A stretch of 49,734 bases of DNA from an uncultured Prevotellaceae bacterium (lineage in GTDB: Bacteria > Bacteroidota > Bacteroidia > Bacteroidales > Bacteroidaceae), in the NCBI GenBank assembly GCA_902763615.1, contig CACWSX010000037.1:1-49734 (forward strand). The letters run 5' to 3'. Positions 1 to 7,992 of the stretch are shown in pieces. Position numbers and translations under genes: made by a program. Below the pieces are notes generated by a model, which saw only the letters and a list, made by a program, of their open reading frames with translations, was not told where the DNA came from and ran no database searches. The first letter of the stretch is position 1; each line of letters starts with the position of its first letter.

Positions 1-85
1 CGATTCGGAGATAAGTAAAAATAATTAACAACATCTATTAACAATTAATCAATTTATTAACCATTAAAAAGAAAGGATTTAGATT

Positions 86-645
86 ATGGCATTGAAAGTA
101 AAAGCAGTTGAACGTAACATTAAGTTCACGAAGGATGAGAACGACCCCGGTGTATGGCGCTATGTAATGCAGCCCGACCTGTACATCGCGCTGAACCAGG
201 CGAAGGTGATTCGCGAGGCAGCTCTCCGAAGCGGTGTGAGCCAGGGTGTGATGAAGGCCTGCTGGGATGCAGCCGGTGAGGTGATCAAGGCTTGGGCGAC
301 CGAGGGTCACAGTGTGGCTCTGCCCGGACTGGGTTCGATGCGCTTCGGCCTCAGAGCCAAGAGTGTGGAGAAGGTAGAGGACGTGAAGACCTCGCTGATC
401 TCAACCCGCCGTATCATCTTCACGCCTACGCAGGTACCGTTGAGGATCCCGAAAACACAGAGGGCACAGAGGGAACAGAGGACACAGAGAATGGAGGTTC
501 GCAGAGTCAGAGCGGCGGCCAGAGCAGTGAGCAGGGTGGCGGAACCAATACCGGTGGCGGCACCAATACCGGAGGCGGTAGCGACAACACCGGTGGTGGC
601 GACAACGGTGGCGACGACGGTGACGATGGCCTCGACAAGGATTAA
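86..645 (+). pseudogene. HU-like DNA-binding protein, frameshifted between domain and tail
   Basis: The first ~115 residues form a Bacteroidota HU-like (HU-HIG type) domain, starting MALKVKAVERNIKFTK and ending near RRIIFTPT at about base 430. The frame then continues as an Arg/Ala/Val-rich stretch to a TGA at 665-667. The expected Gly/Asp-rich acidic tail (GGGTNTGGG..., ending GLDKD) lies in another frame and stops at 645. The intact paralogue at 49026-49697 has the same tail in frame with its domain. The last strand of the HU domain also seems to be missing, so I infer an internal deletion that shifted the frame. The smalltalk gene follows directly. Family members are thought to bind DNA as dimers. 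I saw no slippery heptamer at the junction, so a programmed shift is less likely than damage or a sequence error. Confidence 0.7.
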
Positions 646-650
646 CCAGA

Positions 651-660
651 AGGGAGGTGA
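651..660 (+). promoter_or_regulatory. strong Shine-Dalgarno sequence
   Basis: AGGGAGGTGA sits just before the smalltalk ATG and is fully complementary to the usual 3' end of 16S rRNA. Most genes here lack such a site, as is known for Bacteroidota. Confidence 0.75.
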
Positions 661-663
661 CGT

Positions 664-777
664 ATGAAGAAGAAAGTCATTGAGGTAGCGGTGAAGGTGA
701 TAGTAGCCGCACTCACGGCCTTCCTGACGGCCATCACCACCACCAGTTGCATGGGCTGCGGCCCACTCATTTTCTGA
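664..777 (+). CDS. smalltalk-type small membrane protein
   Basis: This encodes 37 residues: a basic start (MKKKVIEVAVK), one hydrophobic segment at about residues 10-24, a TTTSC motif and a short tail with a second Cys. Length, composition and position right after an HU-like gene match the Bacteroidota smalltalk family, whose function is unknown. A strong Shine-Dalgarno sequence, GGGAGGTGA, ends four bases before the ATG. The ATG overlaps the TGA of the alternative frame of the upstream gene (ATGA at 664-667), so translational coupling is possible. A near-identical gene lies at 48894-49007. A lipoprotein-like Cys is possible, but the motif is not a classic lipobox. Confidence 0.8.
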   Translation: MKKKVIEVAVKVIVAALTAFLTAITTTSCMGCGPLIF

Positions 778-790
778 AATCTATCCATCA

Positions 791-823
791 GAGACCGACC
801 TCCCCCGAGGCCGGCCTCTTTTT
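791..823 (+). terminator. terminator of the HU/smalltalk cassette
   Basis: GAGACCGACCTC pairs with GAGGCCGGCCTC (12-bp stem with two A-C mismatches) across a CCCC loop, followed by a T run. A near copy lies at 2241-2278, after the ATPase gene. Confidence 0.75.
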
Positions 824-865
824 GTATGTAATTCGGTCACTTGAGCCTTTTTTTTGTCTTTTTCC

Positions 866-896
866 TTTGTTGTTTCAAAAATAATATCTATCTTTG
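866..896 (+). promoter_or_regulatory. promoter of the first ATPase gene
   Basis: TTTG at 866-869, a 19-bp gap and TATCTTTG at 889-896 match the Bacteroidota -33/-7 consensus. The predicted transcript would start near 903, just before the three repeats at 908-991. Confidence 0.7.
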
Positions 897-907
897 CAGC
901 CAGAAAG

Positions 908-991
908 TGTTTATCGCGATTAACATATTCAGACTAAAAATGTTCATCATGGTTAACACATTTAATTGAAAAGTGTTTGTCGCGGTTAACA
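908..991 (+). repeat. three 18-bp near-palindromes with a 33-bp period
   Basis: Units at 908-925, 941-958 and 974-991 follow TGTTyrTCryGrTTAACA. Each begins TGTT, ends AACA and is close to self-complementary. The first has the palindromic core ATCGCGAT. The period is exactly 33 bp, about three helical turns. Two central base pairs change together (GC in units 1 and 3, AT in unit 2), which keeps the DNA dyad. They lie between the promoter and the ATG of the ATPase gene. This suggests operators for a dimeric protein; the regulator is not known. Confidence 0.75.
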
Positions 992-1015
992 AGGAAACAT
1001 AAAAATGAAATAGAA

Positions 1016-2221
1016 ATGGAGAATCTGTTTAGACGTCATGATGCCTATCTTTCAAGAGTGCCGATGGAGTACATCCGTGATTTCATGCAACACATAAACT
1101 GGAATTCGCGGCTTCTGGTAATCCGCGGTCCCAAAGGCGTTGGGAAATCAACATTGATGCAACAATACATCAAGCAGCATTTTCCTGCTGGCGACCGCCA
1201 TGTACTCTATTGTTCTGCTGATACAAACTATTTTTCTACCCATACGTTGCTCGACTTGGCAGAAAACTTTGTCATGATGGGAGGAAAATGGCTTTTCATT
1301 GACGAGGTACACAAATACCCGGGATGGAGTCGGGAGATCAAAGAAATCTATGATCTCTACAATGAGTTGCATATCGTGTTGAGTGGTTCGTCACTCGTCC
1401 AGATTAATGACGGTCAGGCCGATCTTTCACGACGTCTCATGCCATATGATATGCCGGGATTATCACTACGCGAATTCATACATCTTGACACAGGACTCGA
1501 CATCAAGCCCGTTTCGTTGGATCAATTGTTGGATAAACCGTCAGAGGTATGTATGGATATCATATCCAGGTGTCATCCTCTGGAACATTTTGGGCGCTAC
1601 CGTCAATTCGGGTATTATCCTTTCTATTTTGAAGAGAAACAGGAATATTACGACAAATTAGAAAACACGGTCAACTACATCGTTGATGTGGAACTGACAA
1701 AGTATCGCAGTTTAGATGTGGGTTACACCCGTCAAGTCAAGGCACTCCTTCATGTGATATCTCAAATGACGCCTTATGAGGTGGACATCTCAAAACTTTC
1801 AAAAGCATCAGGTATCAGCAGACAATCTACACTCAAATACCTCACAAATCTGGAGGAGGCTAATCTTATTCGTAGAGTCTTCACCAACTTGATGAATGTC
1901 ACAGACTTACAGAAACCAGACAAGATATACCTCGACAATACCAATCTGCTTTACACCCTCAGTCTGGAGAAACCTGAGATTGGGACTGTGCGCGAGACAT
2001 TCTTTGCCAACCAATTGGCATCAGCTGGTCACAAGGTGGAATATGCAGGCTATAAGAAAGGTGACTTTCGTATTGATGGCAACATTGTTATTGAGGTAGG
2101 CGGACAAGACAAGGGATTCAGCCAAGTGGCCGGTCAGGAGAACGCCTATGTCGCTGCCGATGACATAGAGTCGGCCTATATGAGTAAAATTCCTCTCTGG
2201 GCCTTCGGATTTCTATATTGA
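1016..2221 (+). CDS. AAA-family ATPase with DUF4143-like C-terminal region
   Basis: The product has 401 residues. Walker A is GPKGVGKST at 38-46, Walker B KWLFIDE at 91-97 and a sensor-like VLSGSS at about 121-126. A winged-helix segment follows near residues 245-290 (KLSKASGISRQSTLKYL). The C-terminus contains DFRID and IVIEVGG, a PD-(D/E)XK-like pattern seen in DUF4143 proteins. The cellular role of the family is unclear. I chose the ATG at 1016. A TTG at 977 would extend the frame but would place the start inside the third upstream repeat. The gene stands alone between two copies of one terminator, which suggests it was inserted as a cassette. The winged helix could bind the upstream repeats, but that is only an inference. 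Confidence 0.85.
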   Translation: MENLFRRHDAYLSRVPMEYIRDFMQHINWNSRLLVIRGPKGVGKSTLMQQYIKQHFPAGDRHVLYCSADTNYFSTHTLLDLAENFVMMGGKWLFIDEVHKYPGWSREIKEIYDLYNELHIVLSGSSLVQINDGQADLSRRLMPYDMPGLSLREFIHLDTGLDIKPVSLDQLLDKPSEVCMDIISRCHPLEHFGRYRQFGYYPFYFEEKQEYYDKLENTVNYIVDVELTKYRSLDVGYTRQVKALLHVISQMTPYEVDISKLSKASGISRQSTLKYLTNLEEANLIRRVFTNLMNVTDLQKPDKIYLDNTNLLYTLSLEKPEIGTVRETFFANQLASAGHKVEYAGYKKGDFRIDGNIVIEVGGQDKGFSQVAGQENAYVAADDIESAYMSKIPLWAFGFLY

Positions 2222-2240
2222 CACCTTTCATTGAATAATA

Positions 2241-2278
2241 GAGACCGACCTCCCCCCCGAGGCCGGCCTCTTTTTTTT
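2241..2278 (+). terminator. terminator of the first ATPase gene, copy of 791-823
   Basis: The same 12-bp stem as at 791-823 recurs with two extra C bases in the loop, followed by eight T bases. It lies between two convergent genes; its T run overlaps the last codon of the minus-strand gene at 2277. Confidence 0.75.
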
Positions 2279-2684
2279 ATTTACCGTTATGGAATGCGAA
2301 CTTAAAAGTGTGAATATACTTCTTGATTCCCATATCTGACACGTTGGGAGCTGTCGTTCTTAGATCAAACACCAGATCAGGAATCTCCTCAGAGATAATA
2401 CCCTGAAGCCACTCCTGAATACTGGACAGCTCCGGACATCCATTCCCCCAATAGCATGTTATGTTAAGACGATCATCATCAATCAGCTCCGTCTCCAAAA
2501 CAGCATCGCGCGAAACAAATTCTTCAATGTCGTAAGCATAACCTAACCGGGGAACATAAAACGCCACATCCTCGTCTTTTCTCCCCTTGTCACGCTCTCT
2601 CAAATTGACGACATACCCTTGTGAGAATATTCTCTTCAGAATACGCTCGTACTCTTCGTGAGTCATAACTCTTCTTTCGTTCAT
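2277..2684 (-). CDS. hypothetical protein, 135 residues
   Basis: I do not recognise the family. The protein is soluble and acidic, with no signal peptide or membrane segment. It starts MNERRVMTHEEYERIL and ends in a basic, aromatic segment (KKYIHTFKFAFHNGK). It converges on the first ATPase gene. A second in-frame Met at residue 7 could be the start instead. The ORF is supported by its length, normal composition and the facing terminator. Confidence 0.55.
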   Translation of the reverse strand: MNERRVMTHEEYERILKRIFSQGYVVNLRERDKGRKDEDVAFYVPRLGYAYDIEEFVSRDAVLETELIDDDRLNITCYWGNGCPELSSIQEWLQGIISEEIPDLVFDLRTTAPNVSDMGIKKYIHTFKFAFHNGK

Positions 2685-2740
2685 AATAGCCTTATTTGAT
2701 TTAAATGAATATTAAACTTGATTGCAAGGACAGTGCCAGC

Positions 2741-2774
2741 GAGGGCAGAACCAAGCTTGCTTGAGTTATGCCGA
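2741..2774 (+). repeat. 34-bp hairpin repeat, copy 1
   Basis: It matches 6660-6693 at 30 of 34 positions. The arms GGCA-ga-AC-C-AAG and CTTGAGTTATGCC fold into an imperfect hairpin. Two of the four differences form a compensatory pair (A-T here, G-C in copy 2); the other two are in the loop. Confidence 0.7.
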
Positions 2775-2895
2775 GTGCAGCCCGTCTTCGCAATTTTGAT
2801 TGCAAAAATAAACTTAGCATGTTTCAAAACTTGAGACACCCCCTAATAGTTTAACTTTCTTTAAGAAAAAACTTCCCCCAGCCCCACGCATATTG

Positions 2896-2946
2896 TGATA
2901 CAGAATACAGAATACAGAATACAGTTTTTTTTCTGCGAGGGGTGGG
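2896..2946 (+). repeat. AATACAG repeat block, copy 1
   Basis: TGATACAG is followed by three AATACAG heptamers, a T run, TTCTGCGAG and a G-rich end. The copy at 5456-5500 has two heptamers but the same order of parts. Confidence 0.7.
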
Positions 2947-3033
2947 GGTAAGCCTATAAAGTCATGCATTCTCCCTCAAACATTGTTGGGCTTTGTTGAT
3001 AATACTGTATAATGCCATAATCTATGATCATCT

Positions 3034-4353
3034 TTATAAGCAGAAACATTTTTTGTTGATATATCCCAAGATCCCATAAAGCGGAATATTCTCCATCCAG
3101 TCCTGATCGATGTAAGGTTTCATGGAGCAACGCAGGCCCTTGAGATGCTCATTGGGATAATCATCGACAACAAAACCACGAAGTGACTTGCTTCTCAGAT
3201 TTTCCTCAGCCTTTACTTCAATGGGGATTATTCGTTCATCTGTCTGTACAAGGAAGTCAATCTCCTGAGTAGAGTTTTCCTTACTATAATAGTAGATGCT
3301 CAGATCATCGAGTGTTCTAAGTTGCTCAAAAACATAATTTTCAGAGAAAGCTCCTTTGAACTCTTTAAACACATCATTGCTTGTCAACATCAAACTGGCT
3401 GGGGCATTTGCCATTGCTCCTAAAAGGCCGACGTCAAGGGTGAATAGTTTAAACGCATTGAAATCTTCGTAGAAACTTAAAGGCATGGTAGGTTTGTTGC
3501 AACGATGCACTTTAAAAGCCAATTTTGCATCTACCAGCCATTGAATGGCAGATTCCAAATCGCGTGCGCGTCCTCCAGGTTTTACGGCTCCGTAGATAAA
3601 CTTTTTGTTTTCCTTGGCCAATTGGGCTGGAATGCTCTTCCATACCAGTCGTATACGTTCTGTCTCGCTACCAGCATGCTTGGCAAAATCGTTATCGTAT
3701 GTTTTAAGGATGGCTTTCTGTATCTTTCTAATCTTATTCACATCGCCATGGGTAGTATAATCCAGCACTGCCTCGGGCATACCGCCAACATAGTAATATT
3801 GTCTGAGTAGTTCCTGTATCTTCGTATCAAGAATACCCATCAGTTCCCAATCACAGTTGGCAATCATCTCAGCCAGTTGTTCCTCGCCTTTAGCCCACAG
3901 GAATTCCTCGAACGACATAGGATACAGATAAAGCAAATCGACCTTACCCACTGGATAGGATTCGCCAGGACGATGGGTTACGCCTAGTAAAGACCCAGCG
4001 ACAACAATATGCTGATCGCGAGCATTCTCGCAGAAATATTTCAGACTGTCAAGACCTCTATGAGCCTCTTGTATCTCGTCTATGAAAATCAGAGTCTTTC
4101 CGGCTGTAATAGGTTGTTGCGTAAAAGCCTGTAACGCCTGCATGATTCGTTCCACATGAAGATCCTGCTGAAACAGATTTTGTATGCGCTCATCGTCATG
4201 GCAATTTACATATACCAGATTATCGAACTCGTTTTTACCAAACTCTTTTAGCAGCCAGGTTTTACCCACCTGACGAGCTCCCTCAAGTACCAATGGCTTG
4301 CGGTCTGGGGCATGTTTCCACTCTATCAGCGAGTTATAAAGCTTTCTTTTCAT
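3034..4353 (-). CDS. AAA-family ATPase, DUF4143 type
   Basis: The product has 439 residues and is a typical AAA_14/DUF4143 protein. Walker A is GARQVGKT at 25-32, Walker B TLIFIDE at 87-93, followed by VVAGSLLG. A C-terminal PD-(D/E)XK-like region reads STQEIDFLVQTDERIIPIEVKAE. It belongs to a different subgroup from the ATPase at 1016-2221. The biological role of these proteins is not settled. The start ATG overlaps the stop of a 68-codon frame (ATGA). A consensus promoter lies 34-65 bases upstream, and three 33-bp-period repeats lie directly before its -33 box. Confidence 0.85.
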   Translation of the reverse strand: MKRKLYNSLIEWKHAPDRKPLVLEGARQVGKTWLLKEFGKNEFDNLVYVNCHDDERIQNLFQQDLHVERIMQALQAFTQQPITAGKTLIFIDEIQEAHRGLDSLKYFCENARDQHIVVAGSLLGVTHRPGESYPVGKVDLLYLYPMSFEEFLWAKGEEQLAEMIANCDWELMGILDTKIQELLRQYYYVGGMPEAVLDYTTHGDVNKIRKIQKAILKTYDNDFAKHAGSETERIRLVWKSIPAQLAKENKKFIYGAVKPGGRARDLESAIQWLVDAKLAFKVHRCNKPTMPLSFYEDFNAFKLFTLDVGLLGAMANAPASLMLTSNDVFKEFKGAFSENYVFEQLRTLDDLSIYYYSKENSTQEIDFLVQTDERIIPIEVKAEENLRSKSLRGFVVDDYPNEHLKGLRCSMKPYIDQDWMENIPLYGILGYINKKCFCL

Positions 4354-4386
4354 ACTGATTTACTCTTCCAGAATAGAATATCGCTG

Positions 4387-4418
4387 CAAAGATACATATT
4401 TTTAGGTGAATCTCCAAA
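4387..4418 (-). promoter_or_regulatory. promoter of the second ATPase gene
   Basis: On the minus strand, TTTG (4415-4418), a 20-bp gap and TATCTTTG (4387-4394) match the consensus. The ATG is at 4353. Confidence 0.75.
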
Positions 4419-4425
4419 TGTTTTG

Positions 4426-4512
4426 CCAATTTTCTTGGGGAACTTTTGGTTTTGCCTGCCAATTTTCTTGGGGAACTTTGGTGTTGTTTTGCCAATTTTC
4501 TTGGGGAACTTT
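4426..4512 (-). repeat. three ~21-bp repeats with a 33-bp period
   Basis: CCAATTTTCTTGGGGAACTT begins at 4426, 4459 and 4492, an exact 33-bp period, with diverged spacers. Each contains the short dyad CCAA-N5-TTGG. The block ends just upstream of the -33 box of the second ATPase gene. On the minus strand one frame (4350-4556, 68 codons) reads through all copies as KFPKKIG repeats of 11 residues and ends at the ATPase start. A leader peptide is therefore possible, but the promoter lies inside that frame, so a DNA site is at least as likely. Confidence 0.75.
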
Positions 4513-4592
4513 GCCGTCAGAATACTTTGTATTGTACCAGATTCTTTAAGTATCATGGTGCTGTGTGATGGTGCGCATTCGTTGCAGCGGCC

Positions 4593-4865
4593 TCAGATGG
4601 GTCCGCGCTCGCTACCCGGTAAACGACTAGGTTTCGATGGAAGAGTTGCCGGAGTATACGGTGGATATCCCAGAGGCATTTCTGCCGTAATGCATTTCCG
4701 GCTCAGGCTCGTAACTTCTTGACGAGGTTCTCGATGTGGCGATTCGAACTTGAACTGGTTCGCAGCGAGGCGATTCCTGATGGTGGCGAGGAAGGCTTGT
4801 TGCTCCTTAAGATAGGCAAAGGATGCACCTTGTTTCTGGCGTTCCTTGTCGCGCTTAATGGTATC
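4593..4865 (-). pseudogene. coding remnant of unknown family
   Basis: An open frame of 91 codons without an upstream start codon reads like real protein: DTIKRDKERQKQGASFAYLK at its start, then a basic helical stretch, then a proline-rich end with GYPPYTPATLP. A stop (TGA) precedes it directly. I do not recognise the family. It is probably the remaining end of a lost gene, next to the broken Abi gene. Confidence 0.35.
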
Positions 4866-4942
4866 TCAAAAGGCTGTACTTCAGACTATTCTGCTAATAA
4901 AAATCCGGCTCAGATCACTGAAGGTCTGAGACGTGTTACGTA

Positions 4943-5238
4943 TTAATAGCTCCAAATATCTTCTTTTTCCCAATTATCAGGGAAACCCATCGCTTTCTTG
5001 TCAGCTGAAGGATATTTTGACAATAAGTCCAGTAGATTTTGTTTCAGATGATTGGATGGGGCTATAATGTCAAGGAAGTATTTAATAATGGATATAGATA
5101 TGCACTGAGTCTGTAGTATCCAATATTTTGGATATACTCCTCTGCCTTGATGGCATTTGAGACGGTTAATCCTCTCTTTTGTAAGAGTTTAACTAAATCG
5201 CCTGGCGACTGATAGCTTTTTGTAAAATGATGTGCCAT
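4943..5238 (-). pseudogene. Abi-family (Abi_2) gene with internal deletion
   Basis: The N-terminal part starts at 5238 (MAHHFTKSYQSPGDLVKLL) and runs to IGYYRLSAYLYPLL, typical of Abi_2/AbiD/AbiF proteins. In another frame, beginning near base 5075, the sequence continues IKYFLDIIAPSNHLKQNLLD and ends AMGFPDNWEKEDIWSY, typical of the C-terminus of the same family. The middle, normally about 200 residues, is missing and the frame changes at the join. Intact members are linked to abortive phage infection. This copy cannot make a full protein. A promoter-like TATCTTTG lies at 5314-5321. Confidence 0.75.
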
Positions 5239-5313
5239 AGTTGTTGATTTAAAGATAAAAAAACGACCCACCGATTTAAGCATTGTTAGGAGGCTTGGCG
5301 GGTTCTAGTGGTG

Positions 5314-5321
5314 CAAAGATA
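5314..5321 (-). promoter_or_regulatory. -7 element of the broken Abi gene
   Basis: TATCTTTG on the minus strand lies 76 bases before the Abi ATG. Confidence 0.55.
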
Positions 5322-5455
5322 CGATGTTTTTTAGTTCCATCCAAATATTTGCCCACTTTTTTTCTAAATGAGCCCAGATTTTTCTGTATTCTTTACAATT
5401 CTGAAATAAAACAACTATTGTAAACTAACATGGAGTGTTATTCGGATAAAGTAAT

Positions 5456-5500
5456 TGATACAGAATACAGAATACAGTTTTTCTTCTGCGAGTGGTATGG
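5456..5500 (+). repeat. AATACAG repeat block, copy 2
   Basis: It has the same order as 2896-2946 (TGATACAG, heptamers, T run, TTCTGCGAG, G-rich end) with one heptamer fewer. Confidence 0.7.
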
Positions 5501-5533
5501 TTATGTGATCTAATCACATCAAACAGATAAATA

Positions 5534-5555
5534 ATCCCCGCCAAGTGGCGGGGAT
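5534..5555 (-). terminator. terminator of the esterase gene
   Basis: ATCCCCGCC pairs perfectly with GGCGGGGAT across a 4-base loop. A T-rich stretch follows on the minus strand, just after the stop codon at 5561. Confidence 0.7.
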
Positions 5556-5560
5556 AGTTC

Positions 5561-7271
<1,711 letters not shown>

Positions 7272-7290
<19 letters not shown>

Positions 7291-7320
7291 ATATTGAAAA
7301 TTGAAAATTGAAAATTGAGA
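7272..7320 (+). repeat. seven tandem ATTGAAA-like heptamers
   Basis: Seven 7-bp units (ATTGAAT, ATTGAAA, ending ATTGAGA) cover the sigma-factor stop codon and the gap up to the next ATG, whose A is the last base of the array. Confidence 0.75.
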
Positions 7321-7985
7321 TGAAGGAAAGATATAACGATACCGACCTGCGCGAGGCTCTGAGACGCAAATACTCAGACACGCCACAACTGCCTTCCGAC
7401 TTCATGGCCAGCATGAAGCAGCGGATGGAAGCTGACGTGCACGAGGACCAGAAGCCTGCTCCCACGATTCGCCGTTGGCGCTGGATGGCTGCTGCTGCCT
7501 GTCTCTTATTCATCATAAGTATAGGCATCACGCTGTGGCCCAAGCACGAGGCACAGACCGTTCAGCCACAGGTGGCTCAGAAGATAGAGCAGCCCCAGAC
7601 GGAGCAGCCCAAAGCCACCGAGCCCGAAGCCGTAGAGCCCGAAGCCATCGAGCCTGAAACGGTCCAAGAGCCACAGGCAGAACCCGCAAAAGTTCGCACG
7701 CAGCCATCAGTGGCGAAGGCAGAGCCCAAGGCCGAGTTGGCAAAGGCCGAGCCTGCCACAGAACCTACGGAGGAGATCATCGTCGATACACCGCCATCAC
7801 CCGAAACCGATATGGCGCAGACACTCACCGAGCGCGACATCCCCATCACGCGCCCGGAGAACTACAAATACACGCCCGAGGAGATCGCCCTGCTGAAGAA
7901 GCAGGCCAACGAAGCCTATCTGAAGTGGGTGGAACTCGAACTCGAAATCTCAAGATATACATTAGAACAAACAGCTCAAAAATAA
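7320..7985 (+). CDS. anti-sigma-factor-like membrane protein
   Basis: The product has 221 residues. A cytoplasmic N-terminus of about 50 residues is followed by one membrane segment (about 54-73, WMAAAACLLFIISIGITLW). Next comes a low-complexity Glu/Pro/Ala-rich stretch (about 80-150) and a helical C-terminus. The topology and the position right after a sigma gene suggest an anti-sigma factor, but no clear anti-sigma domain is visible. I chose the ATG at 7320. A TTG at 7308 is possible but lies inside the heptamer array. The array sets the spacing from the sigma gene, and a secreted-protein gene starts 7 bases downstream. Confidence 0.65.
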   Translation: MKERYNDTDLREALRRKYSDTPQLPSDFMASMKQRMEADVHEDQKPAPTIRRWRWMAAAACLLFIISIGITLWPKHEAQTVQPQVAQKIEQPQTEQPKATEPEAVEPEAIEPETVQEPQAEPAKVRTQPSVAKAEPKAELAKAEPATEPTEEIIVDTPPSPETDMAQTLTERDIPITRPENYKYTPEEIALLKKQANEAYLKWVELELEISRYTLEQTAQK

Positions 7986-7992
7986 TTACATT

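Larger units (their letters stand above)
2685..3033. other. intergenic region with two dispersed repeats
   Basis: No gene is visible in these 349 bases. They hold a hairpin-forming element (2741-2774) that recurs at 6660-6693 and an AATACAG-repeat block (2896-2946) that recurs at 5456-5500. Confidence 0.7.

Noticed and set aside
420-440. Programmed frameshift in the left HU-like gene
   Set aside because: No slippery heptamer or obvious stimulating structure at the join, and the end of the HU domain also seems to be missing; deletion is simpler.
908-991. The three 33-bp-period repeats as a CRISPR array
   Set aside because: Units are only 18 bp with 15-bp gaps, degenerate and near-palindromic, and no cas gene is present.
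977-1015. TTG start that lengthens the first ATPase by 13 residues
   Set aside because: It lies inside the third repeat, and an ATG with the conserved start follows at 1016.
4719-4946. 75-residue frame on the plus strand
   Set aside because: Poor protein-like composition, and it is antisense to more convincing remnants of two genes on the minus strand.
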